From: Himantopus leucocephalus
Lineage: Eukaryota; Chordata; Aves; Charadriiformes; Recurvirostridae
Assembly: GCA_003993805.1 (NCBI GenBank)
Contig: RSEF01000005.1
Location: 40,291,993-40,355,992, forward strand
Reading direction: 5' to 3'
DNA length: 64,000 bases
How positions within the stretch are numbered: the stretch's first letter is position 1; each line of letters opens with the position of its first letter. A program made the position numbers and the translations under genes. The notes beneath the pieces were generated by a model. The model was not told where the DNA came from. It saw only the letters and a list, made by a program, of their open reading frames with translations, and made no database searches. Positions 11,673 to 21,674 of the stretch are shown here, in pieces.

Positions 11673-14049
11673 GTTTCCTGCATATAATCTGAACTCAATG
11701 GACTTTCCATGAATATGTGGGCTGCAACAGTTCTCAAAATTATGTTTGTAATCCACTTATGTCTCTTATGATATGTAAAAATAAAGTCTTTTTTTTTTCC
11801 TTCAGTTTGCATCCTCAAACACCCGTGTGATAACAAGGAACTGTAGGGACTGACTGCATATATTGGATTCAAATATGTCACTCAACTGATCGAAAGGCTC
11901 CACTAACATCTAACAGCCAAACGTCTTCTATTATCCTCCCCTTTCTTTGTAGCTTTCAGCTACAGCTTTGTAGCTTTTTTTTCCTACCTAATTGTATTTA
12001 TTCCTGGAGTTCAAGGGGGTAGCCAGTGTACTTCTTGAAAACAGTGCTTCTTACACTGGGATAGTTGGCCCACTTTTATCTTGCTAATGCAACTTAAAAC
12101 TTGTTGAAGATGAAAAACTGATTTACCAATCACATTACATCCCAATTAATAGCAGGTTTTCTTCTGATTGCAAGATAACTGATTAAAGCCCTGTAATACA
12201 CCCTAGGAAGCCGATGTCTGATTTGCTTCTCCCTCTTTCTAGCAGGAATCCCAGAGTAGCTAGAGGAGCAGAAGGTGGAATATGAAGGAGTTGATCTGTG
12301 TTGAAGGATTCCTGTTAGCTGTCCAGGCCATAAGAGCCGTTCAGAACAGGAATGAAGTGTTCGATTGCCTCATTGAAGATGAATCCTATTAGCAGTTTAA
12401 TGCAGTTGTAAGCCTAGAGAACAGATACATTTCAAACTAGCTAAACAGTACGTAAAGCCTCAATGATTTCATTTACCCAGAACAGTTCCTCTCTGCAGGA
12501 GTCACAGTGGGATGTGGAAGAAAAGACCCTGCATGTGAAGAGGTATTTGCATCAGGAAGTTCCAGTGAGAAGCCGCTGAATGGCAAGAAGTATTTGCATC
12601 AAACAAATCTTAGGAAGAAGGAAAAATCCTTAGACATGGGTTTCCTCTTTAGGTTAACAGTTGTGGTAAAATGGAAAATGAGTGTGCTGTGTTACCTTAC
12701 AGTGCCTGTTGTCTGCCAGGTCTGCTTGCAGCAAACCATGGGCTGGCTCCTGGAGAATGGAGTTAGGTTGCAAGAAAGGTTCCAGCCTTGGTTCATAAAT
12801 GTCTGCTGTTTTACGGCATTTAGACTCTTGGTCTTGTAAGGAAAGGGAGTAAGCACCCAAGGGGAGCTGATGTCAAGTTAAATCCCAAATGCTATATTTT
12901 TCCTCTGCTAAGCCCCACACGTTGCTTAGCGGTCATTCCAGAAGTAAGCATTGCCAATATATCCTTTAGATCCTCAGCTTGAGCTCCAGAGATGACAGCT
13001 GCCGAGATTCTTGTCTCTGATACACAGGAAAACAGTGAAGGCTTTTTCCCCTTTCCCCAGGTATTATTAGCACGTGCCCCTCTCTTAATGATCACAGTGA
13101 TGCTTGAAGCCTGAAGGTGTTTTTTTAATTAAGTATTTAGTTAAACAGGTTAAGCCCTATCGCTGTAGCTTGCAAAGTCCAAAATGTAATCAGTAGATGA
13201 ATCCTTATACTTAGCAAATGGATCTAGATTTGGAAAACCTTGTGCAAGTTCAGTGCTTGGGTACACATTATTATTTTTCTTAATTAGGCCTCACCAGATC
13301 ACTAAGCTTTCTAATATCGCATAAATTATATCATCTGCATTATTAGTCTATTAATGCTACAAGGAAGGGTTTTTTTCTTTTTAAAAAGAAAAGGGATCAT
13401 TTAAAAAATTGTTCAGTTGGTTGGAGAAAGTCGAAAATGGAGTTTCTTTTCTCCTAAATAGGCTGAGTCCACACCATGTAGGAAGTCCCACCCCCAGTGC
13501 ACATTATTGCCCTCATCCAAGTTCATGCTGGAACGGGACTGAGATGCACGTAGTGCCCCATAGGCTTTGGGAGCACAGTCAGGAAGAGTTAACGGTGCTC
13601 TCTGATAGCCGTCTTCACCTAGGTAATCAGGAATCAGGACAGCGTGGTGCACATGAAATACATACAGCCTGGCATGGGCTCTCCAGCAAATGCCAGAAAA
13701 AGTCCTTGGAAAGCTGAATAGCAATTACTTAAAGGAAAAAGGAAAGTAAGAGCATAACTACTTTGCTAGTTCTTCTGTGGCTTACATCTAGTTTGTCACT
13801 GGATGCTAAACCTCGTCTTGGTATCCATTTCCATCTGGCTGTGAAACTCTTTTCACATGAAATAGTCCAAAGCCCCCCAAGCCCTGCTGGAGGGTGCTGC
13901 TGGAGGATTCTCCTTTCGGTGTGCCGCAGCCAAAGCACTAGTCTAGTCTACCTCAAAATGGAAGCACTCACCAATGCAATAGTTCTAGCAAGGATAACAG
14001 TGTATTTCCAAACCCAGTTTCACCATGATGCCCAAGTAGCACTATCCCA

Positions 14050-14160
14050 GTTTAGAGACCAGGAGCTAGAACAAAGAGAGCTTGAATGACTTTCCAAGGT
14101 CCCCTAGTAGAACCAGTGGCAGATTCATAACTGAGCCTGTGCTTCTGACTGCTAGTAAAT
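14050..14160 (+). mobile_element. Degraded amniote MIR-like SINE
   Basis: The block reads gagcttgaatgactttcc, then aaggtc, ccagtggcagattcata, actgagcc and a tgtgcttctgactgctag end. This follows the order of the MIR core and tail: the gtgacttgcccaaggtc segment, the agtggcagagctggga segment, then the tgtgctctaaccac segment. It is diverged and lacks a clear tRNA-like 5' head. MIR-type SINEs of this kind are ancient and inactive in amniotes, so this is a fossil. Confidence 0.6.
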
Positions 14161-14789
14161 AGAAAATCAGAGGTATGTATCCTCAGGCTACAGGCTACTG
14201 TTTGCTCTTTGCATCAGCATCTTTGTTTTAGTATTTCTGCCACGTATATTTATAAAATGGCCATAAATACTCGAAGGAAATCAATTAATTATAAGCTAAG
14301 ATACTGAACTGTGAAGTATGGCCACTGGGAATGTAGCACCCAAACTTCTCTGGTAGTTACACTGTGGGGACGGTAATCTGTAGCAGAAGAGTGGAGTAAA
14401 CAGGTGGGGGGAAATAATCTCTTAAATCAGAAACTGTCGATACTGAAAAGCTTTTTGGTTAGTTGCTAGGGTTTGATCCAGCTGAGCTGAAGGAAATACT
14501 TTTTCTTTTTTTTTTCCGGTGATCAATCCATATTGAATCCCTTGTGCAGTAAGCAGCCATAGAAAGGTTTTGTGGAATTAGTATTATAAATCACACATTC
14601 AATCCCTTTGTGAGTGTTGAAAGCATTGTCATTCTTCTAATCACTATATCCTATCTTTGATCCATAACAAATATGCACACCCAGCTCTGCTAATCTCCAT
14701 TATGATTGTGAGATATCTGTATTTGCCAGCACTATGCCAACAGAAATAGTTAAAATTTTTTCTTCCTCCTATGATTTTGGGCTTTGGTG

Positions 14790-15080
14790 TTTTTTTTCTT
14801 TCCCAATTGAAACACGTTATTTAAATAATGGCATTTGCTTTATAATTCAAAATAAAAATAAATAAAAAGTTGGAAACAAGATGGAGCCCTTTTATTTAAA
14901 ACCATATTTATAATGAGAAAACCATTACAATGAGAAAATCATTTGGTCATTTTGAGTGACCATGAATGCCAGATTTATTTTTTTAGTATGAGGTGACTGT
15001 AATATTTCCAGATATGTGCCATTTTATTATATAGTCCAAGAGGAATTACATGAGTTACTTCTAGAAGCCCATCACACATA
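14790..15080. promoter_or_regulatory. Possible conserved non-coding element
   Basis: A non-repetitive, AT-rich stretch with several homeodomain-like TAAT/ATTA cores, the repeated phrase atgagaaaa and no stop-free frame. It has the texture of vertebrate enhancer elements, but this is an impression from composition only; an alignment would be needed. Confidence 0.12.
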
Positions 15081-15326
15081 GCCTTTATTATAGGCACAAG
15101 GTCAGAGACACTCCTGGCTTTGAAGAAGGCTGTAAGCAATAAACGGCGAAATTACAGCTAAACACCTGCCAAAGTCTTTGCTGGGCTCAGCCCTTTACTT
15201 GCTTTAGTTTTAGAATTTGATCATATTATCTCTGCTCTCCGTTGTCTTTCAGTTAATACAGCAGATTTTCCAGTCAGCTATTCCAGTCCAACTCTGCTGT
15301 TCTCTTAGGACAACAGCTTGAGTGTG

Positions 15327-15364
15327 GATATATAGATGTAGATATATATGTGTGTGTTTGTAGA
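15327..15364. repeat. Imperfect TA/TG microsatellite
   Basis: Runs of gata, ta and tg dinucleotides form a short degenerate microsatellite. Confidence 0.7.
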
Positions 15365-17870
15365 TCTCATAGGTTTCACAGCTGAAGACTCAGTGTTGGG
15401 GGACATAGAAATCCCATTTAATCACAAGAAAAATCTTGACATCTGATCAGTTTCTTCAGCAAAAGGAAATGCCCTGCAAAGGGTGAGGAGAGGTGTCTGC
15501 GGAGGCTGAAGCTCCAGCTACCTCTAAGGGTAATGTTAAAAAAAAGATTTAAAGGATTTCTAGCACAGCATGGATGGTGATCCTTGGTATTGATCCTGAA
15601 AAGGGGAAAAGGATTGTTTGTTCAGTGCGTAATAGGAAAGCCACCTGATCCTGCTGTGAAATTGTTGGGATGGAAGAGAGGATCTCTCTCTTTTGGAAGA
15701 CCTGAAGGAAAGGTCAGGTGTTGGATTCCCTCCCAATCATCCCACCTTAAGTCACTACCGAAAAAGGAGTAAACCTGAAACCACATGCACTGCAGAAATA
15801 CTTTGGCAGCTGCCTTGATGGCTGGGGAGGGGTGGAGGAGGACTGAATTAGATCTGATTCTTCCTCGTCTCACCAGTAGTTACACTGAGAACTGAGCAAA
15901 CGTGACAACAAAAGGGAAGGCACATGGTGAGCTAAGCGACCTTCCTGATGTCATTCCCTTAAATCTGCTCAGCAGGGAGATTCACCCTTGAAATGCTTGA
16001 AGCGGCAGCAGAAGCTTAGGCCAACTGCTGGGAGGACCAACCACTCTCCAAAATACTGAACAGCTGCTGCCCCCGAGGAGTCCTAAAATGTTACCGAATC
16101 CAGACCTTCCTCTACTTTCCCATAGATGCTAGTTGACTATCCTATTTTATGGCTCTTGCTTATGATTTTAGGGTGTTACCAGTTGACACTCACATTCTCA
16201 CATTTCAACATAAAACTATGGGACACACTACATAGAACCTCCGGGCATCCTTTTCCACGGCAAACATCATTTTTGCTATACACAGGTTAGCGTAAGTCCC
16301 CTGATGGAGTAAATGGCCAAAGTGTTTCTTTATATGTGTCATCATGCTGCCACACATCCCACAATTGCTGAGTGTCCATGTTAATACAGCTCACGAAAAT
16401 GTGCAGCTAATTCAGCCTGAATTAATTTATGCCCTAGGAACTGCAAGCTGGATAAAGCTGTGGAACTGCTCCCTGGGGAGGAGTATAAATAAGCCAGCCT
16501 TGATTTTGTACATTTGATTCTTCAGAGCTGAAGCCAGTCAAGAAAGCCATTTATGATGGATACTGGTCTCTCCCAATGCTTTTCCGGAAAACTGCTGTGG
16601 AGACAGAGGCAGGGAAATGAATAATTCTTTGCAGGTAGAGGAGAACGGAGCAAACAATTTGAAAATATGGTACTATGCAGTGAAAGAAGGGTATCATTCC
16701 TCTGCTCTCCGTCACTCAAAAGCCAAGTTAACAAACCAAGTCCACCTTCTGCATAGGAAGGTCAGTTTGCAGAAGAACTGGAGTATTGTGTTGGCATGAA
16801 TATTACAAGCAGTTGGTCAGCTTTGCATCTTTTGTCCAATACAGTGATATTTGGTTTACATCAGTAAAGCAGATATGCTCACAGAGGATTCACTGCAGGT
16901 TTTGGAGAGAAAGACTTGTGGAGAGAGGAAATAGCAGATATTGTTGAGAAAAAAATAAAGGACAGACTTGGGTCTATGAAGTCATTTGGGCAACTTTAAC
17001 AAAGAAATAATTCTAGGATTCATGCAAAAGCGTCTCTCCTACAAAGCTTTATTTGTTATGCTGGTTTATATAGATTAACTGCACTCACTGTCTCAGTTTG
17101 CTTTCTTGCTTCCTCATACGTGTATTGCAAAAAAATCTGTATATGTCCTGAAATACCATTTTTGCAATTTAGGTGAGATTCTACAAAGTGGTGTGTATGT
17201 GTTTCACTGTGCATAATCGAATTCCCATCTCCTCTGATAGTGTTTCTTCCATGCCATATTACTGCAGTTACTTTAAAACAAAACAAAACACACAAAACTT
17301 TCAAAAAGATCTTGAGTAATTGCGTAAGAATTGGCACACGGTGGCACACACAACAGAAGCATTTCCATTTATGTTTCAGTATATCATAACATAAACAAAA
17401 CAGCCAATAATTGAAATAAATACTTACGTGGTTGCTCTTGAGCCAAATGAGAAATATCACGTGCATTTATTTTTACATAAAATAAGTAAAACACACTTGG
17501 CCGATCACGCACTGCAGTGTGGGCATCCTGCCAAATGGAGTTCTGCAAACAGCGTACACACATCTACTAGCAAAAATAAGGTGAATGTATGCAATGGGTC
17601 GTGATTTACCTAGTTAAGAACTATTTTGCTACAGTAAAGAAAAAGTAAACAAGAAAACAGAGGCTTCTTTACTCTCATCTCTTCAACCAACAGGTATTAA
17701 CTCATTTGTAATTTTTCGTTATTTGTGCTGCTTTCTCCTTTAACGGATCTGACACATGAATATTTACAGGGGGAGGTATTTTTTATGTCGGGAGTGTCGC
17801 TCGAGTGACTGTATGCTGAATGATGCCTGGAAAAACGAAATGCAATGAATTGCAATGAAATTTAAGAATA

Positions 17871-17892
17871 GAATAAAATAAAACAAAACAAA
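17871..17892. repeat. A-rich simple sequence at the edge of CpG island B
   Basis: Units of agaat, aaaat and aaaac form a short A-rich run just before CpG density rises. It could supply a TATA-like word for rightward transcription, but nothing distinguishes that from chance. Confidence 0.6.
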
Positions 17893-18261
17893 ATCCGGCA
17901 AGTTGCTACTGCACCGAGCCACTCAACACCTCCGGGGCTTTGTACAGCGCCCGTGAAAGTCGCACCCTGAGTGTGACCCGTGAGAGCCCGGCAGGCCCGG
18001 CGCCCCCCGGGAGCGCTCCCGCTGCCCCGAGGGCGCGGCCCCGGCAGGTCTGGGCCTACGGGAGGGGGCGACCCGCCGCTACGCTCCCGCCGGTAGCAGG
18101 GCGGCGGGGGCGGCTGAAAGGGCGGAAAACCGGCGGCCCAGAAGCAGGCAGCGGGGGGGCAGGGCCCGGCGGGTGAGGGGTGCGCCCCCCCCGGTACTCC
18201 CTGCCGGGGGACGGGGCAGCGGGAGGGCGCGTCTAGTCCCCCCCCCAGGAGGATCCGGACC

Positions 18262-18351
18262 ATGGGTGCCGGCGAGGAGGAGGTGCAGAAAGAAAAGGGG
18301 GTGCCCCCTCCTACCTCGGGTCGGTCGGGGGAAGGGGGATCACTTGGCTGA
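18262..18351 (+). CDS. Possible 29-codon small open frame in CpG island B
   Basis: The ATG sits in a strong start context (gaccatgg, with C at -3... A at -2 and G at +4 around the core accATGG-like word) and is followed by 28 further codons rich in Gly, Glu and Pro, beginning MGAGEEEVQKEKG, and then TGA. A good plus-strand splice donor lies 11 bases past the stop. It could be a small upstream frame in a 5' leader or a chance frame. I recognise no homologue and assign no function. Confidence 0.1.
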   Translation: MGAGEEEVQKEKGVPPPTSGRSGEGGSLG

Positions 18352-18362
18352 GGTGGTCGTAG

Positions 18363-18364
18363 GT
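18363..18364 (+). other. Splice-donor-like site, plus strand
   Basis: The word tag|gtaaga is a close match to the vertebrate 5' splice consensus and lies in the densest part of CpG island B. It would end a non-coding or leader first exon transcribed rightward. Chance matches at this level occur every few kilobases. Confidence 0.25.
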
Positions 18365-18593
18365 AAGAAAAGCTCACGCAGAAGAGGCTCCAAAGCAAGT
18401 GCTGACCCCACGCAGTGCCCGCACCGGCCCGGGCGCTGCTCCCGAGCGGCAGGAAGGTAAACGCCACCGTATTGCATGGTGAACTCCGGGGGCGCCGGAG
18501 CCACGGCCCCGCCGCGGGGTGCTCCGGGCAGCGGGGGGGGGGACACCCCCTACGGCTCTTCTCATTGAGGGCTCAGCGACAGGAGCACTCCTT

Positions 18594-18619
18594 GGGGCTG
18601 GGGGGGAGGGGGGGGGAGG
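18594..18619 (+). other. G-quadruplex-capable G tract
   Basis: Four or more runs of at least three G separated by single bases or ct occur within 26 bases. This composition can fold as an intramolecular G-quadruplex, a common feature of CpG-island promoters. Folding is inferred from the run pattern only. Confidence 0.6.
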
Positions 18620-18940
18620 ATAAAACAAGCGCCCCGACTCCGCTACCGTCTCGATGGGCTCCCTGCGGAGCGAGGGGCGCTCCCGGCAGCCACCGACACC
18701 TGTTCCCGCAGCGCCCCGGGACCGCCCGGGCTACCACCCCGTCCAAAGGACCCGGCTCTGGGCAGCGGCACTTTCCCACCCGATTACTGTTCGCCCGCTT
18801 GGGTGGGGGAGGATTCGGGGTTGGAAACAGATGGGAAGAGGGATTTCCCACCGTCGGGAGGGGTGGATGGGTAAGGACAGGGAGGGGGTGGGAGAGGCGG
18901 AGGGGTCCCACGCCGTTTGAGGCGACCCGCTGCGCAGCTC

Positions 18941-18942
18941 AC
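18941..18942 (-). other. Splice-donor-like site, minus strand
   Basis: The minus strand reads gaggag|gtgagc, a good 5' splice match, inside CpG island B. It would fit a first exon transcribed leftward. It competes with the plus-strand donor at 18363, so direction cannot be decided from sequence. Confidence 0.2.
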
Positions 18943-19630
18943 CTCCTCGTGTTGGGCCCACCTGGAAAGCCGGGGACCAGCGACCCTCTGCGGGAGACAG
19001 ATGCGGGGAAAAGAAAAGGCGGCTGGACAGTGAGGAGCAGGGAAGGCATCCTGATGCGGACACAGCCCCGCACAAGCACTGCCGAGATTCCCGGCCAGGA
19101 GGCGACGGCTTTTGGGTAAAATCAAGTAGGACCCCGTAAGTTAAACCGAAGGGGTGGCCGGCAGGCGCTGCCCCTGCCAAGGGAAAAGTAGTTCTCACGC
19201 TGGAGCGAACTAAAATAGCGCTCCAAAGTTAAAATTAAAGCCCTCACCGATCCCTACGGCCGCCCGCCCCACGCGTGGGACAGTACCTGCGGGCGGCGCT
19301 CCCGAGCAGCGCTGGGCAAGCGGCGCCGACGGGCTCCCGGGCCGTGGCGGCTCCCCGCGTGGGTAGCGCCGCGCCGGTGCCCGCTCCGTTCCCCGCGGCG
19401 CGGCCGGAGGCTCCTTCCCACGGGGGAGGCCCCTCGGCCCGGCCTGACAGCCGGGACCCTGCAGCGATGCTCTTCCCAAAAAAAGCGGCCTCTTGCTGAG
19501 TGGTCTTTGCGGGGCCCAGCTCTCGCTGCCAGCGCCGGTGACACGGGCTCCCGTGGACGTCCTCCCCCCGCTCCACACACCCCCAAACCACACACGCATG
19601 CTTTCCTCTTTTAGGTCAGTTATTATGTGG

Positions 19631-19666
19631 AGCGGTGGAGCCAGGAGCAGCGGTGGAGCCAGGAGC
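19631..19666. repeat. Perfect tandem duplication of an 18-bp unit
   Basis: The unit agcggtggagccaggagc occurs twice in direct succession without a mismatch. The identity of the copies points to a recent slippage or duplication event. Confidence 0.9.
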
Positions 19667-19752
19667 TGAGACCTTGCTGCCGTTTAGATGGGGGAAATAC
19701 AGCTCACCGCAGGCTGCGCTTTTCTCCAGGCTGCACGAACAGCTGCTCCTGA

Positions 19753-19803
19753 ATAAAAATAAAAAAAAATAAAAAATAAAATAATTTTTTTTAAAAAAAA
19801 AAA
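19753..19803. repeat. A-rich low-complexity run
   Basis: A mix of aaaaat units, a T8 block and an A11 run. It resembles a decayed poly(A) or AT microsatellite; no target-site duplication or retrocopy body is evident upstream. Confidence 0.8.
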
Positions 19804-20224
19804 GGCCAGTGTAAGGCATGATGAGAAACTGGGGCTACTCTAACGGGAGCTGGGGAAAGGCTCTGTGTAAATCGGGCCAGGGCTATCGGTCCCGAAGTCT
19901 ACAAAACGCAAAAGCGGCTAAGCGCGTCTGGAGAGCTCCTGGTGTGCGTCCTCCATCCTAGGATAGTCCTTCACTTCCCGCTGAGCCTGCGCGACAAATC
20001 GCGCTGGACTCTCGGAGCATCCCCACACAAGGTTTCGCAGAGGCTCAGATGCGGGGCAGGGGCAACTACCGAAACACCCTCTTTTTCCTGTGGCCGTGGG
20101 CAGAGCCATCAGGACCCCCTTCTTCACACATGGAAGGCTTTTCTCCAGCAGGGCTGCAAGGCAGCAACCCCGCCTGAAGGGAATTTCCAGCAGCGGCTGA
20201 CTCTGCCTCGGGCTTGCTGATTTG

Positions 20225-20560
20225 TACACAATCTCTAAGATTACAAGACGGGACGCCCGCCTGTGCTCTCACCTCTTGGGAGCAGCCTTAAGAAAGCGGG
20301 AGCTGAGCCCGAGCCGCAGCCGGACAACAGGAGGCGCTGCGACTTTGCACAACCCCCGGCCTGCCCTCCCCTCCCCTCCCCGCCACAGCCCGGCCCGGCC
20401 CGGCCGGTCACCGGGCATCCCGGCGGGGGCGTCCCGAGGGGCCGGCCGGTGCGGAGAACGGTTTTGCCGGCCGCCACGTCCGCTCCGCCCGGCGAAACGC
20501 CTCCGCGGTTTGTAGCAGCATCCGAGGAGCGTGGCCGGCTTCGTGCCTCCTCTTTTTTTT
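20225..20560. promoter_or_regulatory. CpG island C, ending at an assembly gap
   Basis: About 25 CpG occur in the 180 bases from 20341 to 20520 by hand count, with many ccgg and gcggg words of Sp1-site type. On the minus strand a good splice donor (aagag|gtgaga, GT at 20272-20271) would end a leftward first exon starting inside the island. The island stops at a T run and a 10-N gap. No protein is recognisable in any frame. It may be part of the same promoter complex as island B, about 600 bp away. Confidence 0.7.
20271..20272 (-). other. Splice-donor-like site, minus strand
   Basis: The minus strand reads ccaagag|gtgagagc, a good match to the vertebrate donor consensus, at the left edge of CpG island C. 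With the island upstream of it this would be a plausible first exon-intron junction for a leftward transcript. It has no transcript support here. Confidence 0.25.
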
Positions 20561-20570
20561 NNNNNNNNNN
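20561..20570. other. Assembly gap of 10 N
   Basis: Ten N separate CpG island C from a CR1 element. The true distance is unknown; the sharp change from island to repeat suggests sequence is missing or a join was forced here. Confidence 0.99.
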
Positions 20571-21066
20571 AGCTCTGGAGCCCTCAGCACAGGAAAGACA
20601 TGGACCTGATGGACCATGTCCAGAGGAGGGCCACAAACATGATCAGAGGGATGGAACAGCTCTTCTATTAGGACAGGCTGAGAGTTGGGGTTGTTCAGCC
20701 TGGAGAAGACTCCAGGAAGACCTTATTGCAGCCTTTCAATACTTAAAGGGGGCTTATAAGAAAGATGAGGACAGACATTTTAGTAGGGCCTGTTGCAATA
20801 GGACAAGGGCTAATGGTTTTAAACTAAAAGAGGGTAGATTTAGACTAGATGTAAGGAAGAAATTTTTCACTACGAGGGTGGTGAAACACTGGCACAGGTT
20901 GCCCAGAGAGGTGGTAGATGCCCCATCCCTGGAAGCATTCAAGGTCAGGTTAGAAGGGGCTCTGAGCAACCTGATCTAGTTGAAGATGCCCCTCCTCATT
21001 GCAGGGGGATTGGACTAGATAACCTTTGAAGGTCCCTTCCTACCCAAACTATTCTATGATTCTAAA
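20571..21066 (+). mobile_element. CR1 LINE 3' fragment with ORF2 C-terminus
   Basis: The sequence follows the CR1 3' third closely, from the segment encoding the ORF2 C-terminal end to the ATTCTATGATTCTAAA terminus. The translated plus frame (to 20979) reads through the conserved CR1 tail words [37 protein letters not shown] and ends GALSNLI. CR1 ORF2 encodes an endonuclease and reverse transcriptase; only the extreme C-terminus is present, so this copy is dead. It is truncated at its 5' side by the 10-N gap. It shares its ending type with the copy at 40963-41362. Confidence 0.95.
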
Positions 21067-21673
21067 TCCCAGAAAAGAATGCATTGCAGGAAATATTTGT
21101 GTTGCCATTGGGGACAAGCTAGCAAGAAGAAAAGCTATGACCTGTAGTAGAAAGAGGAGTGGATCAATGCTTCAGTCTGCAGCATAATGAGTTCCTCTGG
21201 TGTATGACAAATGTCACCTTTACTGCTCAGTTCCAGTATGATAGGAATAGGGCATAATGGGAAGAGAGGTGGAGGAGAACACTCCTTCTCCAGGCTGAAG
21301 CTGGGTTATTTCTTCAGAAATAAGGGAAAATGCAATAAAGTTAAGGTGGTAGCAGCTAGAAACAACAGTACAACAATATTAGGAAGCAGGAAAACAGTCT
21401 CAGGAGCACTTCAATTTAAAGACATAATTTTCAGAGGGCTAATTTCCAGAAATTTACTCTGGGAATTACTCATATAAAAAGACAATCTTAGGAGGATTTG
21501 GCAGGGGATGAGAACGTTGTTAAGAAGTGTCTGTCCAATTATTTTGCAGTCTGCCATAGATGCCCATTTCTAATGGTGCTGGATGAGGCATGCTGCAGGT
21601 TGGCTTTATTCCTGCTTGACAGGGAGTCAAGATTGCTGATACCAAGAACACCAAAACAGGAGACTTGGGTTCC

Positions 21674-21674
21674 N
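21674..21674. other. Single ambiguous base
   Basis: One N without duplicated flanks, unlike the single-N joins at 34101, 39981 and 52310. It is probably an unresolved base call. Confidence 0.9.

Larger units (their letters stand above)
10801..17899. other. AT-rich non-coding stretch between CpG islands
   Basis: Several frames of up to 136 codons (for example 17056-17466 on minus) occur, but none resembles a known protein or has convincing flanking splice sites. The segment holds an AAAAC simple repeat, an amniote MIR-like SINE and a possible conserved non-coding block near 14.8-15.1 kb, each listed separately. If island A and island B belong to one gene, this would be its intron; otherwise it is spacer. 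Confidence 0.6.
17900..19600. promoter_or_regulatory. CpG island cluster B, best promoter candidate in the window
   Basis: CpG density rises sharply here: about 24 CpG in 17941-18120 by hand count, and it stays high through roughly 18.7 kb and again at 19.25-19.6 kb. Frames are open in nearly every phase on both strands (up to 234 codons), which is what GC-rich DNA without stops gives, so none is called as a gene. Good splice-donor words occur on plus (gtag|gtaaga at 18362) and on minus (gag|gtgagc at 18943; tcg|gtgagg at 19248), so either or both directions could be transcribed. A short frame with a strong start context begins at 18262. In birds such a cluster usually marks a gene's 5' end, often a developmental or broadly expressed gene. 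I cannot identify which. Confidence 0.75.
19601..20224. other. Spacer between CpG islands B and C
   Basis: Moderate GC sequence with scattered CpG. It holds an 18-bp tandem duplication and an A-rich run, listed separately. Open frames at 19918-20272 overlap on both strands and match nothing I recognise. Confidence 0.6.

Noticed and set aside
18415..19119. A 234-codon plus-strand frame in CpG island B, plus long minus frames at 17862-18467 and 18731-19198
   Set aside because: Several frames are open on both strands at once, as expected where GC content is high and stops are rare. The translations are Pro/Gly/Arg-rich with no domain or splice-consistent boundaries.
20263..20979. A 238-codon plus-strand frame ending in recognisable protein
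   Set aside because: It joins stop-free CpG-island sequence, ten N and a CR1 ORF2 tail. Only the CR1 part is real coding ancestry; the fusion is created by the gap.
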